From contig OY740768.1 of NCBI GenBank assembly GCA_963513935.1, forward strand, positions 66,080,231 through 66,144,230: a stretch of 64,000 nt of DNA, written 5' to 3'. The translations under genes were made by a program, and so were the position numbers. Source of the DNA: Aphrophora alni (taxonomy: Eukaryota; Arthropoda; Insecta; Hemiptera; Aphrophoridae). Shown here one piece after another: positions 37,737-49,524 of this stretch (positions are counted from its first letter, which is position 1; every line of letters begins with the position of its first letter). The notes below the pieces were generated by a model. It made no database searches. It saw only the letters and a program-made list of their open reading frames with translations, and had not been told where the DNA came from.

Positions 37737-38522
37737 AGGCCTTTTCACACCGGCGTACTAAACGTCCTGGACGTTTGGAACGTTTGGGACGTCCAGTACG
37801 CGCCCCTTTCATACCGCCCAGCAACGTACCAAACGTCAACTTATTCGCTCATGAGGATCAGTCAAGTATAGTGTAGTTGTAGTGTAGTGTAGGACCTCTC
37901 ACTCAGCGTAGTTGTTACCTGTAAAAAGATGTCTTTTCCGCCAGTTCCTTGGTGTGAGACCGGGTTTTCTGTTCCGTGGATGAACGAGTCGAGTAGTGAT
38001 AGTGATGACGACTTAGTATTATTATATTCGTTAACAAAAAGAAGTAAATGGGTACATCCCATAAATAAAAAGCGGAAGAGGTTTGGAGAATACCATCACT
38101 TGATGCATGATCTGGAGCTGGATGAAGATAGGTTCAGAACTTATTTTAGATTAACGTCCGATGAGTTTGAAGAAGTATTGTCAATTATCGATATTGATAT
38201 CAGAAAAACCGACACTAACTATAGAGAGGCAATTACTAGCAAAGAGAGACTCGCTATTTGTTTAAGGTAAGAAAAATCATATGATAGGAACACGTGGTTC
38301 TGAAGTGTTCATTGCGCATGCGCTAGGCCGTGGACGGGCTGGATGTTTGTGGAAAATCACTCGCCGAGCGATCCTCCGAAAACCGTCGCGGACGTCCAGG
38401 ACGTTCGGAACGTTCTGTACGCGCGGTGTGAACTGTCTCATTTGATAGCATGGGCAGCGATTTATTTTGACAAAAACGTACCAAACGTCCAGGACGTTCA
38501 GTACGCCGGTGTGAAAAGGCCT
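37737..38522 (+). mobile_element. PIF/Harbinger transposon, internally deleted, TAA target duplications
   Basis: The element begins aggccttttcacaccggcgt at 37737 and ends with its complement, ggtgtgaaaaggcct, at 38522. It is flanked by taa on both sides (37734-37736 and 38523-38525), the target preference of PIF/Harbinger. Subterminal regions carry repeated aaacgtcc-ggacgtt palindromes: 37755-37803 on the left, and both 38383-38432 and 38477-38512 on the right. The second transposase exons and the DDE domain are missing, so the 786-bp unit is non-autonomous. The terminal repeats are little degraded compared with other elements here, suggesting a younger insertion. Confidence 0.9.
37929..38266 (+). 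CDS. HARBI1-like transposase, first exon only (partial)
   Basis: The ORF starts MSFPPVPWCETGF and has an acidic SSSDSDDD stretch. It then reads WVHPINKKRKRFGEYHHLM, DRFRTYFRLTSDEFEEVL and KTDTNYREAITSKERLAICL, the N-terminal part of PIF/Harbinger (HARBI1-like) transposases before the DDE domain. It is interrupted by AAG|GTAAGA at 38266/38267, a good splice donor, which fits the usual continuation (LRFLATG) in a next exon. That exon and all catalytic residues are absent. The start at 37929 lies just inside the left subterminal repeats. The frame is intact over about 112 codons, unusual in this window. It may still be transcribed but cannot encode an active transposase. A regulatory or DNA-binding role would be speculation. 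Confidence 0.85.
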
Positions 38523-38699
38523 TAAGGCTCATTTCATAGGTTTTATTTTGGTTTTTGATGTCTTCTCTATGATCAGAGCACAGAGTCTGTAGGAAACATC
38601 TAAAAACAAAATTTACACGAGTGACTATTTTGGCCGTCAATTAAGATAAATCAGCGATTCAGTTAATGAATAACTCGGCACCTCTTGAAGCTGTTGTTT

Positions 38700-38920
38700 A
38701 AGATACAATTAAAATCCTTAGTTCTCGAACACTCCTATAGCGTCAGTGTTGGAATAGAACAATAAAATCCTGAAATGAAAGATAAAATAGAGGAATCTAA
38801 TCCAAGGTTACATTAAAAAGTTGTAGATCCAGCTAATTACTCGGGATTGACATCCCCGTTCTCACTATAGTGAGTTGGGGAGCTTAATTACTCCTCGGTA
38901 GTGAAAGATACATAATCCAC
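38700..38920 (-). repeat. dispersed repeat T, copy 1
   Basis: Read on the minus strand it contains ctcactatagtgag (palindrome), caatcccgag, ctggatctacaact, attagattcc, ttctattccaacactgac and ggattttaattgta. The same words recur in this order at 40.3, 48.9, 49.6 and 52.5 kb. It pairs in inverted orientation with the copy at 40.29-40.51 kb. No coding capacity is apparent. Confidence 0.65.
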
Positions 38921-40289
38921 TGGACCAACACCATCTTTCACAAAACACAGTTAAATTTTGAATGATAGACGGACTGTGGAACCAGAGATCCCATTACTTT
39001 CAGCTGGAACATTATTCTGTGGTTTGTACGATATAGGGGTAACCACAGCCATGGTTCAAGTTGGAGAGATCTGTAATACTCTGTCTGGAATGGGTTCAAG
39101 TTATACTTTCAACTATCTTATAAACTTTGATTCAACGTATGATAATCAGCTGCTTACCTATAAAATACGATATAAATGAATTCTTCTGATGTTTTTACTT
39201 TTAAAAAATGCACAAGTAAATGACTAATATTTGTTAACATATTCCTATTTTATTCCTACAATTGTTTCTATTTAGTTGGTTTTCATTTAGAGTGATGTAG
39301 GGAACGTTTTTTCTTATGATTAGATTTTTTAGAATTTAAATACTGTCATATATTTGTGTAATTGGGTTGAGAGATTACGGTTTAATATAAACTGATTATT
39401 CAGGATAACCTCTTTAAAATGCATAATTCAAACATATTTGATAAATAAAAATATTTTTGAAAGTCGAAAGTGAAAGTTAAATTGACGGTTAGTGTGTAAC
39501 AGTTATTTATAACGTATATAATAAATATGCAGTTATGTATAACCTTTATACACAAACTATACTAAAATAGTATTTTGAATATTTAATTCTAACATTTCGA
39601 TTGGTCAATGTTTATAGTTGGATTCAACCCATTTGAAATGTAACAATCGTAGGTAAAATGTAAAGTTTCTAACAAGGTAAACAATAATCAACTATGTAAA
39701 AACATTGCATTAATTTTCACACACGCTTTTCCACAAAACCAAAAATAATATCCATCGCATTCTCCATACGGGACACACATTGATAATTGTCTGCATTATT
39801 GATTTTTCTCTATCTATTTCTTATGGGAGATGAGTTGGTATAGAATTAGTTTCAATCCCTTTATCAACTTGAACCAATTTTATTAAAACAATATTTTTTA
39901 AAGATATATATATATATGTACTTAAATAGATGATACGGTAGATAAACGTTTTGACCGATAACTCTGGAACCGCCATTTTTTGGGAGGTGGCAGACAATAA
40001 TTCTCTTTCAAATCCTATGAGTTACTTACATTTTAGCAAAATTTGATTAAAATTGTTATCGCCGATTTATATATATGTATAATTTGTGTTTTTGATCACA
40101 TGACATATTCTCCTCCGCCCGCCTACTTCCCCGGTATGAAAAAAATCTCGATATATATGACCAAGTTCGATCAGAATTGGTTTTCATAAAGGACTCTTTC
40201 GGGCTTAGAAAATCTCTAAAGGATATTTTCTCGAAAAACTCAAATAAATATCTCTATAGGCAAAACAAAAATAAATAAAAAAATGCCCC
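38921..40289. other. segment between two inverted T copies; AT-rich
   Basis: The 73-codon frame 38958-39179 begins next to T copy 1 and is unrecognised. No further repeat structure was found. If the T copies are arms of one element, this is its interior. Confidence 0.35.
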
Positions 40290-40512
40290 TCACCTATAGT
40301 AAGTATATGTGTGGCAATTCCGAATATTTAGTTGTATTCTTGAGTTAGATCCCAACCTTTCATATTTCTTTTCAGATCTCTCTTGACCAACCTTTGATAA
40401 CTTCCAAATCTTACGTTTGTAGAATATTAGAGAACTAGGAGTCTCTGTTTTTTAGAGCTTTTCTACTTTTTTTTTCTTCTTTTATTATAAGGCGACGATG
40501 ACCTTATTATAA
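40290..40512 (+). repeat. dispersed repeat T, copy 2
   Basis: The words cctcacctatagtaag, gttagatccc, tcttgaccaac, tagagaactagg, ttttttcttctttt and aaggcgacgatgacc follow the order seen in the other T copies. The right end matches 49.73 and 52.61 kb (aaggcaatgat, taggcgatgatgacc). Confidence 0.6.
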
Positions 40513-42649
40513 TGTTTTTGCCTTTAACCACAAAACAAAATATTAAAAAAGCTTGAAAAATAGCATAATGGCTGATATATCGTAATTTTGTTTTAATACT
40601 ACTTGTTTCGACACAATTAAAGCGTTATAAACACATCATTATTTTTCTTGTTGGAGGAAAAGACCATTGTATAAACATAACCACTAAATCTCTACCCTTA
40701 GCTTTTACTCAGCCACTGGGGAGAGGGCAGGATCAGAAAAATGCTAATTGATTTTATTCTCTAATCGGTTTACGTTCTGAATAAAAAATTAGACGAATTC
40801 AGGCGAGAAACTGTATACTTATTATTCAAAGACACTAAAGAAAGATTCGCAAGGGGAAAAAATGAAAACGAGAAAATGTTTCTTTTGACTTTATACCTAA
40901 GAAAGATTACATAAATTTGAATCTATTTTAAAGGCAGACTAAACTTTATAAAAAAATCACGTTCGGCTGTCTGTGAATCAAAGTCTATTGAATATTAATT
41001 GACAAATCCACCTTTCACACGCGTGATTACAACTAACCATTCATCCTATCAGAAAGTATCGTATGTTAATTTAATTATATTTCCTCGAAACCTAATTTCC
41101 CTTGACTAGACTGATAATAAGAGGTTGTTTTCTCCAGTAATTTGTATTTATTAAAAGTGTGTTGTCCGTCTGTTACATGAGATATAGGCTATTATTATAT
41201 GATTCTCAAAACCTGGCCTTCTGGTAACTTGTTTATGTTATTATTTTTTTACATGTGATTATTGCTTGTTAACGATTAAAACAATTTTGTATTTTATATA
41301 ACATATGTAGTTAAAAATGAGACTCTTTCAGCGTTATAAAACCTCACTGTCTTTTACAGTTCAGTACAATCTGTTAACAAGTAATCTAACTTCACTTACT
41401 AAAATTCGTAAAAACTAAATATATTTCGGTCTAATTGTAACAATTATAATAATTAATTACTTAATGTAGATTAGACAATTAAGGTCTTAATGAAAGACCC
41501 TGACATCTCTAGCAACATTTCTACGCTTCAGTTCAACAAATATTTTTCCATCCCATATGTTTGTGTGAATAGAAGAAAGTTTGCTTATAGTTTGTGCAAC
41601 GATTGTTTCAACCCGTACCGATCATGTGTTTATATTACTTCTACTTTCTACCTGAATGTTTAATCTAGATGATTGGATAATTACTAATATAACTTTTCAA
41701 CGTCCAATTCTAATGCAGATATTTGCATTGCAAAGGCGTTTTTCACTTAATAGTTCGTATAACGGTTGTACCAAAGACACTGATGTTTGCTAGTTATTTT
41801 TACTTTTCGAAAACAAAGGTCTACATAAGAGAAGTGTTGAAATGCCGATCGATAACCAGCTCCAGATTTTGAAGTAAATTTAAGATTATTTTTTGCAAAT
41901 TTTGTGATGATTTAAGTGTTGTTATGTCAATTTACAAACACAATTTTTGGTTAGTATAGCCTTCAGAAATCATCTTGTCCTTTATTTAAACAATACGATT
42001 GTTTATCAACACACTAGCCTCTAAACGCCTCAACCGATTGAAAGAATCTGTTGCCTTGAGATCTGGTATGTAGGTTTGAAGATACCGTGACCCGTCTGGC
42101 ATTGAATTTGAAAATATATGTTTGACCTTTATCAGGATGATGTTGCCTGAATTCCCAAAATAAATACATAAGGAATTTAATAACTATTTTCAAAGTTGAT
42201 TATAAAGTGATGGATGACCAAGAAAATCGAAGACAAATATTTTGTAAAATCAACGGTTTTCGAGATATTTGTCATCAATAATTTTAATTGAACGTTATTT
42301 TAAAACGGTTAAGAGAATTAATTCTTTAGCGTTCATAAGCGTTTGTAATTATTTGTAAAATAGTAATACGAAACATTCTGAGAAATTTGGTAACGATATT
42401 TAAATACGTTCTGGCGTTATATAAACAAATAAAGAGGAAAAGAAAAAAAGAGGACAAACTAGCATATAGACGAAAGTATAAAATTAATAGTTCATTAAAA
42501 TATTACACCCAGCAGTGGTTCGCATAAATAGAATTAATTTTAATAAAATTATATCGTTTATTTCGACCTATTTTTCAAAAAAGTAATTTATATACTCTAT
42601 ATAATGATGATCGACTTCCTAGCACTTGTCTTTATTTTATGTACGAGAG
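40513..42649. other. AT-rich stretch without recognised features
   Basis: Around 42005-42100 there is a piece (aaacgcctcaaccgattg) of the kind often seen in insect non-coding mobile elements, but I could not define an element. Confidence 0.3.
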
Positions 42650-43895
42650 GCAGTCAATAAGTAAGTTGTATGTATTTGTATTGCTCTTTGTAAAAGTAAA
42701 TTTTGATTACAACTTTTTGTAACATTGTTTAAACTTGTAAGGTTTGTATGATCCCATTGTTGACAAATACGAGTAATAATCTCGCGTCACTTGGAAATTG
42801 TAATAAATCTAAAACTCGTTTTCTATTGACTAAAAAGTGTAACCCCGCTGAAATTTATCGGGAGTTAAGTAAAATATACCGTGAAAAAGCTTTTTCTCGC
42901 CAGACCATTGCAGTTGTTTTAAAATGTCAGCAGTGAAATTGAGGATGGCCCTACGCAAGAAAGGCCATCGACTTCGGTCATGTTTGGGAATGTTTAACGT
43001 GTTCAACAATTGATTCTTGCAAAGAGAAGAATCGCGGAGGGCGAAATAGCAACTAATATGAATATTTCTCATGGAGGTGTGGACAGTATCATCTCTGAGA
43101 ATCTGCGGTTCGAAAAATGTGCGCTTATTGGGGTCCCACTAACTCACTGCAGAACAAAAAGAGAAGAGTTTTCAATCGGCTCTGGAGGGGTTGCTTCGTT
43201 GTGACAGAGAAGGGCAAATCATTTTTGAACAGAATTGTGACTGTAGATGAAAGCTGGGATCATCATTTCACTCCTGAAACAAAACGAAGTTTAGGCGAAG
43301 CGAATGGAGACATGCTCAATCTCCTCCTCTAAAAAGTTTCGGGAGGTTCCATCACCAGGGAAAGTGATGATGACTATTTTTCGACAATCATGGTGTAGTG
43401 CATATTGAGTTCATGCCAATAGGCAACAATTAATGCAGCAGCTTACTGTGAAACCTTGAACAGACTAGGCCAATTAAAAACCTCCGACAGGGAATCTGTA
43501 AAACAGTGTTCTGGTTCTTCATGACAATGCAACCCTTCATTCTGTTTGTGTCACAAAAGGGCAGAAGATGAAATGGGAATAGTGGGAAGATCCTCCGTAT
43601 AGTCCAGACCCTGCCTTTGTGATTTTTACGTGTACGGTTCAATGAAAGAAGCTCTTGTAAACAGCATTTCGTAAATTATGAAGAAAAACCGCAGTAAAAG
43701 ATAGCTTTTCAGAAATCGGATACATTTTTTTATTAAATGAAGGAGTTGAAAAACTTGTCAATCAATAGGATAAATCTTTAAATCGATACGGCAATTATAT
43801 AGAATAGTAGATTTTTATTTGTAGTTTCAGATAAATAAAGAAATTTTCTTCATTTCTAGAATTTTTTAATTCTAGTGCAATTTACTTTTTGACTT
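42650..43895 (+). mobile_element. mariner element, full length, transposase broken
   Basis: Terminal inverted repeats agtcaataagtaagttg (left, from 42652) and the complement of agtcaaaaagtaaattg (right, ending about 43893) bound about 1.25 kb. The transposase remnant in between runs in mariner order over at least three frames: TKKCNPAEIYRELSKIY and EKAFSRQTI (42830-42910), REIATNMNIS (43030-43070), VTVDESWDHHFTPETKR with the first catalytic Asp (about 43235-43290), VLVLHDNATLHS with the second (about 43507-43545), PPYSPD and, one frame over, CDFYVYGSMKEAL with the third (about 43590-43655), and GVEKLVNQ-DKSLNRYGNYI as C-terminus (43741-43800). Several stops and frameshifts make it inactive. 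All three catalytic Asp codons survive. Confidence 0.85.
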
Positions 43896-44002
43896 TTTGT
43901 GCTTTAAGGAAGCAGCTTATCTTATTTTGTTCGAGCTAATTCCGTTGTACTTTGAACTAGTCAATCGTCTAAATTGTACACAAGTTTTGAGCTCGATTAA
44001 GA

Positions 44003-44080
44003 ACGTCGCGTTTATTCCCGTGTGTTACCTACACTCCCCCGTCTTCATAATTCTAACGGGCATAAAGTTAATGGAAAACG
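44003..44080 (+). mobile_element. SINE body/tail, second copy
   Basis: The stretch gtgttacctacactccccc, gtcttcata, taacgggcataaag matches the body of the SINE at 690-755 at about three bases in four. The upstream Pol III boxes are lost or too degraded to call; gctcgatt at about 43991 may be the B box. It lies about 110 bp beyond the right end of the mariner. Confidence 0.55.
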
Positions 44081-45694
44081 TTACTTATATTAAACCATTG
44101 TAACGACACGGTGTTGAGCAAAACTGTCTGTAACTTAATAAATAAATGTTTAATTTCCTTATGGTTTTTCTTGTTCAATTTCTTCCTGACAATATTGAAT
44201 CCCAGGGAGCAGATTCTATTCATAATTTTAATGGAATATATTTTTAACTTCTTTTAACTAATAGTAATTTTTATTACAGTTTATGACTTATTAATGTATT
44301 TTATATTAATTGCAACGTCACATACAATATATTTACCGTATGTAAGGACGTTAATTTGTCAATTAATATCTACATTAACTATCTGCCTACACTATGTAAA
44401 ATTAACCCATCAACTTTTCCTAATGGATCTTTTAGTAAACCTACACGTATTCTGTGGCAAAGCGGTCCTGCAAAAAATGAGATGTAACGTAAACAAATTT
44501 GGATGTAAGCGTGGGTGAAATTATTTTCGATAAGGCCCAATTACCGTGACTCACCAGCGGAAATACGAAGCTTCATTATTCTTCTATAGCTAGAGATAAC
44601 ATCATAATTAAATCCAATAATAAATCAAATATTTTGACATGATGGACTGGAACTTTACGCTCAAGAAGGTATCGCGTAGGCGAGAGTCTATTGTTTGTGA
44701 AATTGACTCCACAGTTTTATTGTAATTTGCATTTTTCTTTTTGGACGGGCTTGTCGTAGTCAGCAATATTATTGAAACGTTTTATGATGAGGTTGTTCTA
44801 TCGAAGAACGCGGGCTATTGGATGGCATTGTGTGTAGAACAATCGTTTACAATAACTGGAATTTCATATATAGCAATAGCGTAGGAATGCATATACCTGC
44901 CTATTATTTTAATTGTTTACACTCTAACCTTTGTTTAATTTATATATTTTCACACTAATATTTATAATTGAAATATCTTTGATAATTATATATTTTTCTT
45001 AATTATTCTATGACGTATCCTTACGCAATATATATTAATTTTGTTATTACTATCCCACATATAAAAAAAAAATCATATGATGTTTAAAAATTATATTTTA
45101 TTTGCTATTTTTAATGTATATATTCCTTAAATATTTCTTTTCTTTTATTACGTAAAAAGAAAAATCTAATTTACAAAATAAAATGGTATTTATTTTCCTT
45201 AATTTTACAAAAACTGTAATAAAATAAAATCTAAATATCTTACTTTGTATACGTTAATTGTTCAAAAGCACTATACATTACATAAACCAAATAATAGAAT
45301 TCTTAAAATAGAGAACATAAAAACAAAGTCGCTAGGAAAGGACATATTTACAGGTAGAAGATGTTACGTCGTAAAGATTGTATTTCTTGTCTTGTCGTGT
45401 CGATAAGTATGTAAACCTTTTATTATCAAATTTATTATGTGGTCATATTTCAACCGTAACACTAAGGGTTTTTCTTCCTTATTTTTTAAGTAACTATAAA
45501 TGTATATCAAATGTATGTCAAAAGATGAAAATACAATGTTTATTTTCTAGAAATTGACTGTATCGATTTTGACCAAGTTTTTGTTCAGAATAAAGGTCTT
45601 AAAGAGCCGAAAAACATAGGCCTACTGATTGTCATATTTTTCAAAATGTCGGTTGTAGTGAGAATGAACCATGGATGTTGTTAAGAAAGTCCAA
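44081..45694. other. AT-rich stretch without recognised features
   Basis: The frame 44294-44518 is unrecognised. A slightly GC-richer patch is present at 44640-44840. Confidence 0.35.
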
Positions 45695-46217
45695 TATAAA
45701 GAGTATTTCCAAACTACGTTACAAATGTAGGATATGGTTTCTTGCGTCAAAATAAGTAAAAAAGTTCATATGAAGATATATCCTAAAATGGTTAGTTTTC
45801 CGTTTTTCCGCCCTTTTTTTTACTAAAAACATTATAGGCCTAGTTTTGTATTTTTTGTGACCTTTTTTTCAATTTACCAGAAACTAAAACTGTGTTTTGT
45901 ATAGCGGCCGTTTATAATTTTTATGTCGATTATATCAAAAAAAAAAATCATTTAAAAAAAAAATTAATGAGACCAAAAACTTTTCTTTTTTAATGACAAA
46001 TAATTTTTTTTAATTTAATTTTCTCGGTTATCAGTAGCCTTAAGGCTACTGAATAATTACAAAACTCATTTTGTTTGTTATTTCCAAAAATATGTTTTTT
46101 CGTAAAAAACACAAAATAGCAGACAGACGGAAAACTAAATATTTTAGAACATATGTTTATGGGAACTTTTATTACTTATTTGAAACCATATTCTGAAGTT
46201 TGGAAACACCCTGTATA
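45695..46217. mobile_element. foldback element with TATACAG-type ends, about 520 bp
   Basis: The left arm (tataaagagtatttccaaac, ggatatggtttc, aataagtaa, aaagttc, atcctaaaat, ttagttttccgt) is mirrored by the right arm ending at 46217 (tatacagggtgtttccaaac on the minus strand, followed by the same words in the same order). The arms are about 130 bp. Near the centre, tcagtagccttaaggctactga (46031-46052) is a perfect 22-bp palindrome. There is no transposase. Confidence 0.75.
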
Positions 46218-46570
46218 AAAATGCTCAAGCAATATCGAATAATTTGGGTGAGATTAATGGTGCAAATCCACTAGTGACAATCCACAAGTAAACAGGAAAA
46301 CACCAAAACTAAAATTGTAAGACGGTGTCTATTTTACTTTATTCAAGACAATTTAACTATTTAACCTGACCAACTTAAACTTTGTTTATTTTTAGCATTT
46401 GACTTTGTGTATGGTTATGCGAAAAAATTAGTGCATCGTTTGAGCCAAGTTTTATAAACAGAATCAACTTTATTTATTTTTTACAATAACATTTTTTTTA
46501 CATACTACTCGTACGGAGTGGCCTAAAACTAAGTAAACTCCTTTCATGTAGTTTTTCTAAATTAAATATA

Positions 46571-47467
46571 CAGTGATCCTTTTATCATAGACACTTTGGG
46601 TATTTCGTAAACTATTAATCTGATCAAAAACTTTAAATGGAGGACCGTTGTTACTATTTCATAATGGTAACTTAAAAAACTGTTTTGCAAACTGTCAAAA
46701 ATGGCTCTCATTTGCCAATATGTCTGCCAACGTTTTATATATATTTCTTATAAGAGACCCTTATTTTAAATGGTGTTTTCGGATTATGTACAAAATTGTA
46801 TGGCTTTTTTTAAATTCTTAGTTATTGTTTGAAAAACCTGCCCTTTTAAGAGAATCAGGTGCTTAAAGTTTCGAAAATTTTACGTTTGAAGCATTTTCAG
46901 GAGATGATTTTCCATACTTCTCATTGTTCAATCAAAATAAAATAAATGGAAGTACTAGCATAGTCTAGGATGTGTAAATAATAATGTAGTACTACAAATA
47001 TAACAAATAAGTATATATGATATTTAAATTCCTTACTTAGCTTACACAAGATTCCAGCAAATTTTATTTTTTATATTAGTATTTACCTACGCCTACCTCC
47101 ATTTTATCTTGATTCAACAATGGAAAGTATGGAAAATTATCTACTGGAAATGTTTCAAACTTCAAATAATAGGCGAAATATTAAGCGCCTATTACTTCTA
47201 AACGAGTAGGCTTATCAAAAAATAATCAAGGATTAAAAAGTCTTAGACATTTTCACAAAATACGAAAACACCATATCGAATGTAAGTTTTCATTAAAAAA
47301 AATAAAAAGTTGGCAGCCATATTGAAAAATGGCGGTCAATTTTCAGAGTTTGCAAAACAGATTTTCAAATTATATCAAAAAGTAACAACGCCCCCCCCCC
47401 ATTTAAACATTTTCATCAGATTAATAGTTTACGATATTCCAATAATGCCAAGATAAAAGAATCACTA
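46571..47467. mobile_element. foldback element, about 900 bp, arms about 380 bp
   Basis: The left arm runs from cagtgatccttttatc. Its words cgtaaactattaatctgat, cgttgttact, ctgttttgcaaact, atggtgttttcg and attttccatact are mirrored on the right arm, which ends gataaaagaatcact at about 47467. The spacer is about 140 bp. The right arm carries a run of ten C at about 47391-47400. The arms have diverged by many substitutions and small gaps, so the element is old. No coding capacity remains. Confidence 0.75.
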
Positions 47468-47744
47468 AACGATAATATATTCACTAAACTGTGCAAAAAC
47501 TCAAATACCCCTTCTCAAAACCAACAATAATAATTCTCGCAATCTCCTGGAACGTCTCTAATTATACCTATAAGTAAAAAAAAAATTTAAATACATTTTC
47601 CACCCAAATATTTCTTACGTGAGATAAGTTCCCCTTATCAAGTTTTCCTCATTTTATAAAAATAATATTTTTTTATAAATTTTTATTTAAAATAAAGCCT
47701 AAATTGTCTATAAACTTATCCTACATCATATTTGAACTGTTTAT

Positions 47745-48010
47745 AACTGCTGTCAAGGTTATTTTTCTTTTATCGCCAGTTATTCCTGAACTTTTTTTTT
47801 TTTTTCATTTTAATTATGATTTGGCACACTGGTTTGAGGCAATAGTCTTCACAATACAACAAAGTTAATTAAAATAGTTATAAAGCCAATTTTGAAAAAA
47901 TCGTAACTTCGAGTTGTGGTCTTATAATTAATTGTAGTTATCGATTATTTATCTGTGGGAAAAGGTTTTGCAAGATATCGCCAAAATATGACCGTACACT
48001 GAATGTAATT
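47745..48010 (+). repeat. dispersed repeat U, copy without T insertion
   Basis: It contains aaggtt, gccagttattcctgaac, a T run, then ggcacactggtttgaggcaa, tcttcacaat, cgagttgtggtctta and gccaaaatat. The same words occur at 48.80-48.85 and 49.13-49.32 kb, but there they are separated by T copy 3. Confidence 0.55.
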
Positions 48011-48785
48011 AAAATCGCTCCACTCGTTTACAGAACTTCACTGATGACATAATTCCAGAACACTCATCTCATAACTTTCTTTTATAATTACATAGGTTAA
48101 TAAATTGTAGGTTTATAACACGAATAAACCAATAAAACAATAAGTTAGCTACCAAACTCTTCAACCTATCAATTAAGGGTTTCTTTCCTTACATTGTTCC
48201 CCACATCAGAGATTCTGTCGTATTTGATTATAGCCCAAGTGGTACTTGTACAACTTGGTATTATTGACTAAATTCGAGTGTTGAATTATTTGCTTAGAGA
48301 CATAGATCGTGTCGTGCCACACGCAACAAATGCATCACGCACACTATGAGGACATCTTGTAGACAGGAAGTGTTGACAATGATAGACCGAGTGTCTGAAT
48401 TTCTTCAACATTCAACGTAAATCGTATTAGTCAAAGTCACAGAGCTGAAGGCGGGAAATAATATAAAGTTAATGGCGAATAATGAGTGAATTTGGAGGAT
48501 CTGAGATGGTTGACGTGGATTTTTGAACCAGACCTTAATTGGGACAAAAAACGCAAAACACATGCAAGTTTCGTGGAGCCTAACAAAGAAATATGTGCTT
48601 TTACTTAGAAATTTTTAATTAAGACATAATTCTTCTTACAGTTGACAGTTTTACATGCTCCAATCTTCAATAAACACTGTGTTGGAAAGCACACTAATGA
48701 TTGATCATTCCCCTAACCAAGAAACAAGAACAAAAATTAAAAACACAATCATTGCAATAATAATAATTATTAAAAGTATTCCATT
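48011..48785. other. AT-rich stretch without recognised features
   Basis: A short GC-richer patch around 48300-48420 has no open frame. Confidence 0.35.
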
Positions 48786-49430
48786 AATACCCTGATGTAG
48801 GTATCGATAAGGTTCAAGATTCATTTTTGTTTTTCACCAGTTACTCCTGTACCTTAATATTATTATTTTTATAAAGACGAAAAACCTTTAGTTATTATCA
48901 CTTAGTAGAAAGAAAAGAAAGATAAAAACATAAAATAAAGATCCTTAGCCCCCAAATACTCATTTAGCGTCAGGGTGGGAAGAGAACAGGGATCGAGACA
49001 GACCTGATAGAAAAAATGAAACAGATCGATCTAACCAAAAACAACAAGAAAAGGGTGTAGATCCAGGAGGTCCCGGGATTGCTAAGCCCGCACTCTCTAT
49101 TTGCGAGCTCCTGAGAGAATTTACTTGCGTTTTAGCACACTAGTCTGGGACATTAATCTTCACAATTAACCAAAATTTGACTAAAACAGTTAGAAAACGG
49201 ATTTTGTGAAAACTGTAATTTTGAGTTGTGGTCTTAAAAGAGAGCTCTCCACTAATTTTAGTTATAGAAAAATTGAACTAAAAAAAATGTTGTTAAAAAT
49301 TTGGCCAAAATATTTTGACATTATAAAAAATGGCAATATTTGTTGTTCTTAAATACCCTGATTTAGATATCGATAACATTATTATTCATCCTAGAGTTCT
49401 GTTACTTAACTAGAACTAATTTTACATCCA
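48786..49430 (+). repeat. dispersed repeat U, second copy, split by repeat T
   Basis: accctgatgtaggtatcgat, aaggttc, ccagttactcctgtac (48789-48852) is followed by repeat T and then by agcacactagtctggg, tcttcacaat, gagttgtggtctta and gccaaaatat (49134-49315). A further start-like piece (accctgatttagatatcgat) begins at about 49354. Relative to the copy at 47.75 kb, about 275 bp has been inserted. Confidence 0.5.
48857..49133 (-). repeat. dispersed repeat T, copy 3
   Basis: Read on the minus strand it contains gagctcgcaaatagagag, caatcccgggac, ctggatctacacc, ggttagatcg, tgttctcttcccaccctgac, gggctaaggatcttta and aagtgataataac. It matches T copies at 38.7, 49.6 and 52.5 kb and sits inside repeat U, which suggests that T is a unit that moved. 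Confidence 0.65.
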
Positions 49431-49524
49431 CTCGACCTTAGTAATAGTCTTTATATGCAGATATAATTCTAACTATTGCGACCTCCCTCATGGGAATGAT
49501 CACCTTTGAGATAATGAAATGTCT

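Noticed and set aside
38323..38640. Open frames on both strands at the Harbinger right end
   Set aside because: They read through the subterminal and terminal repeats of the element.
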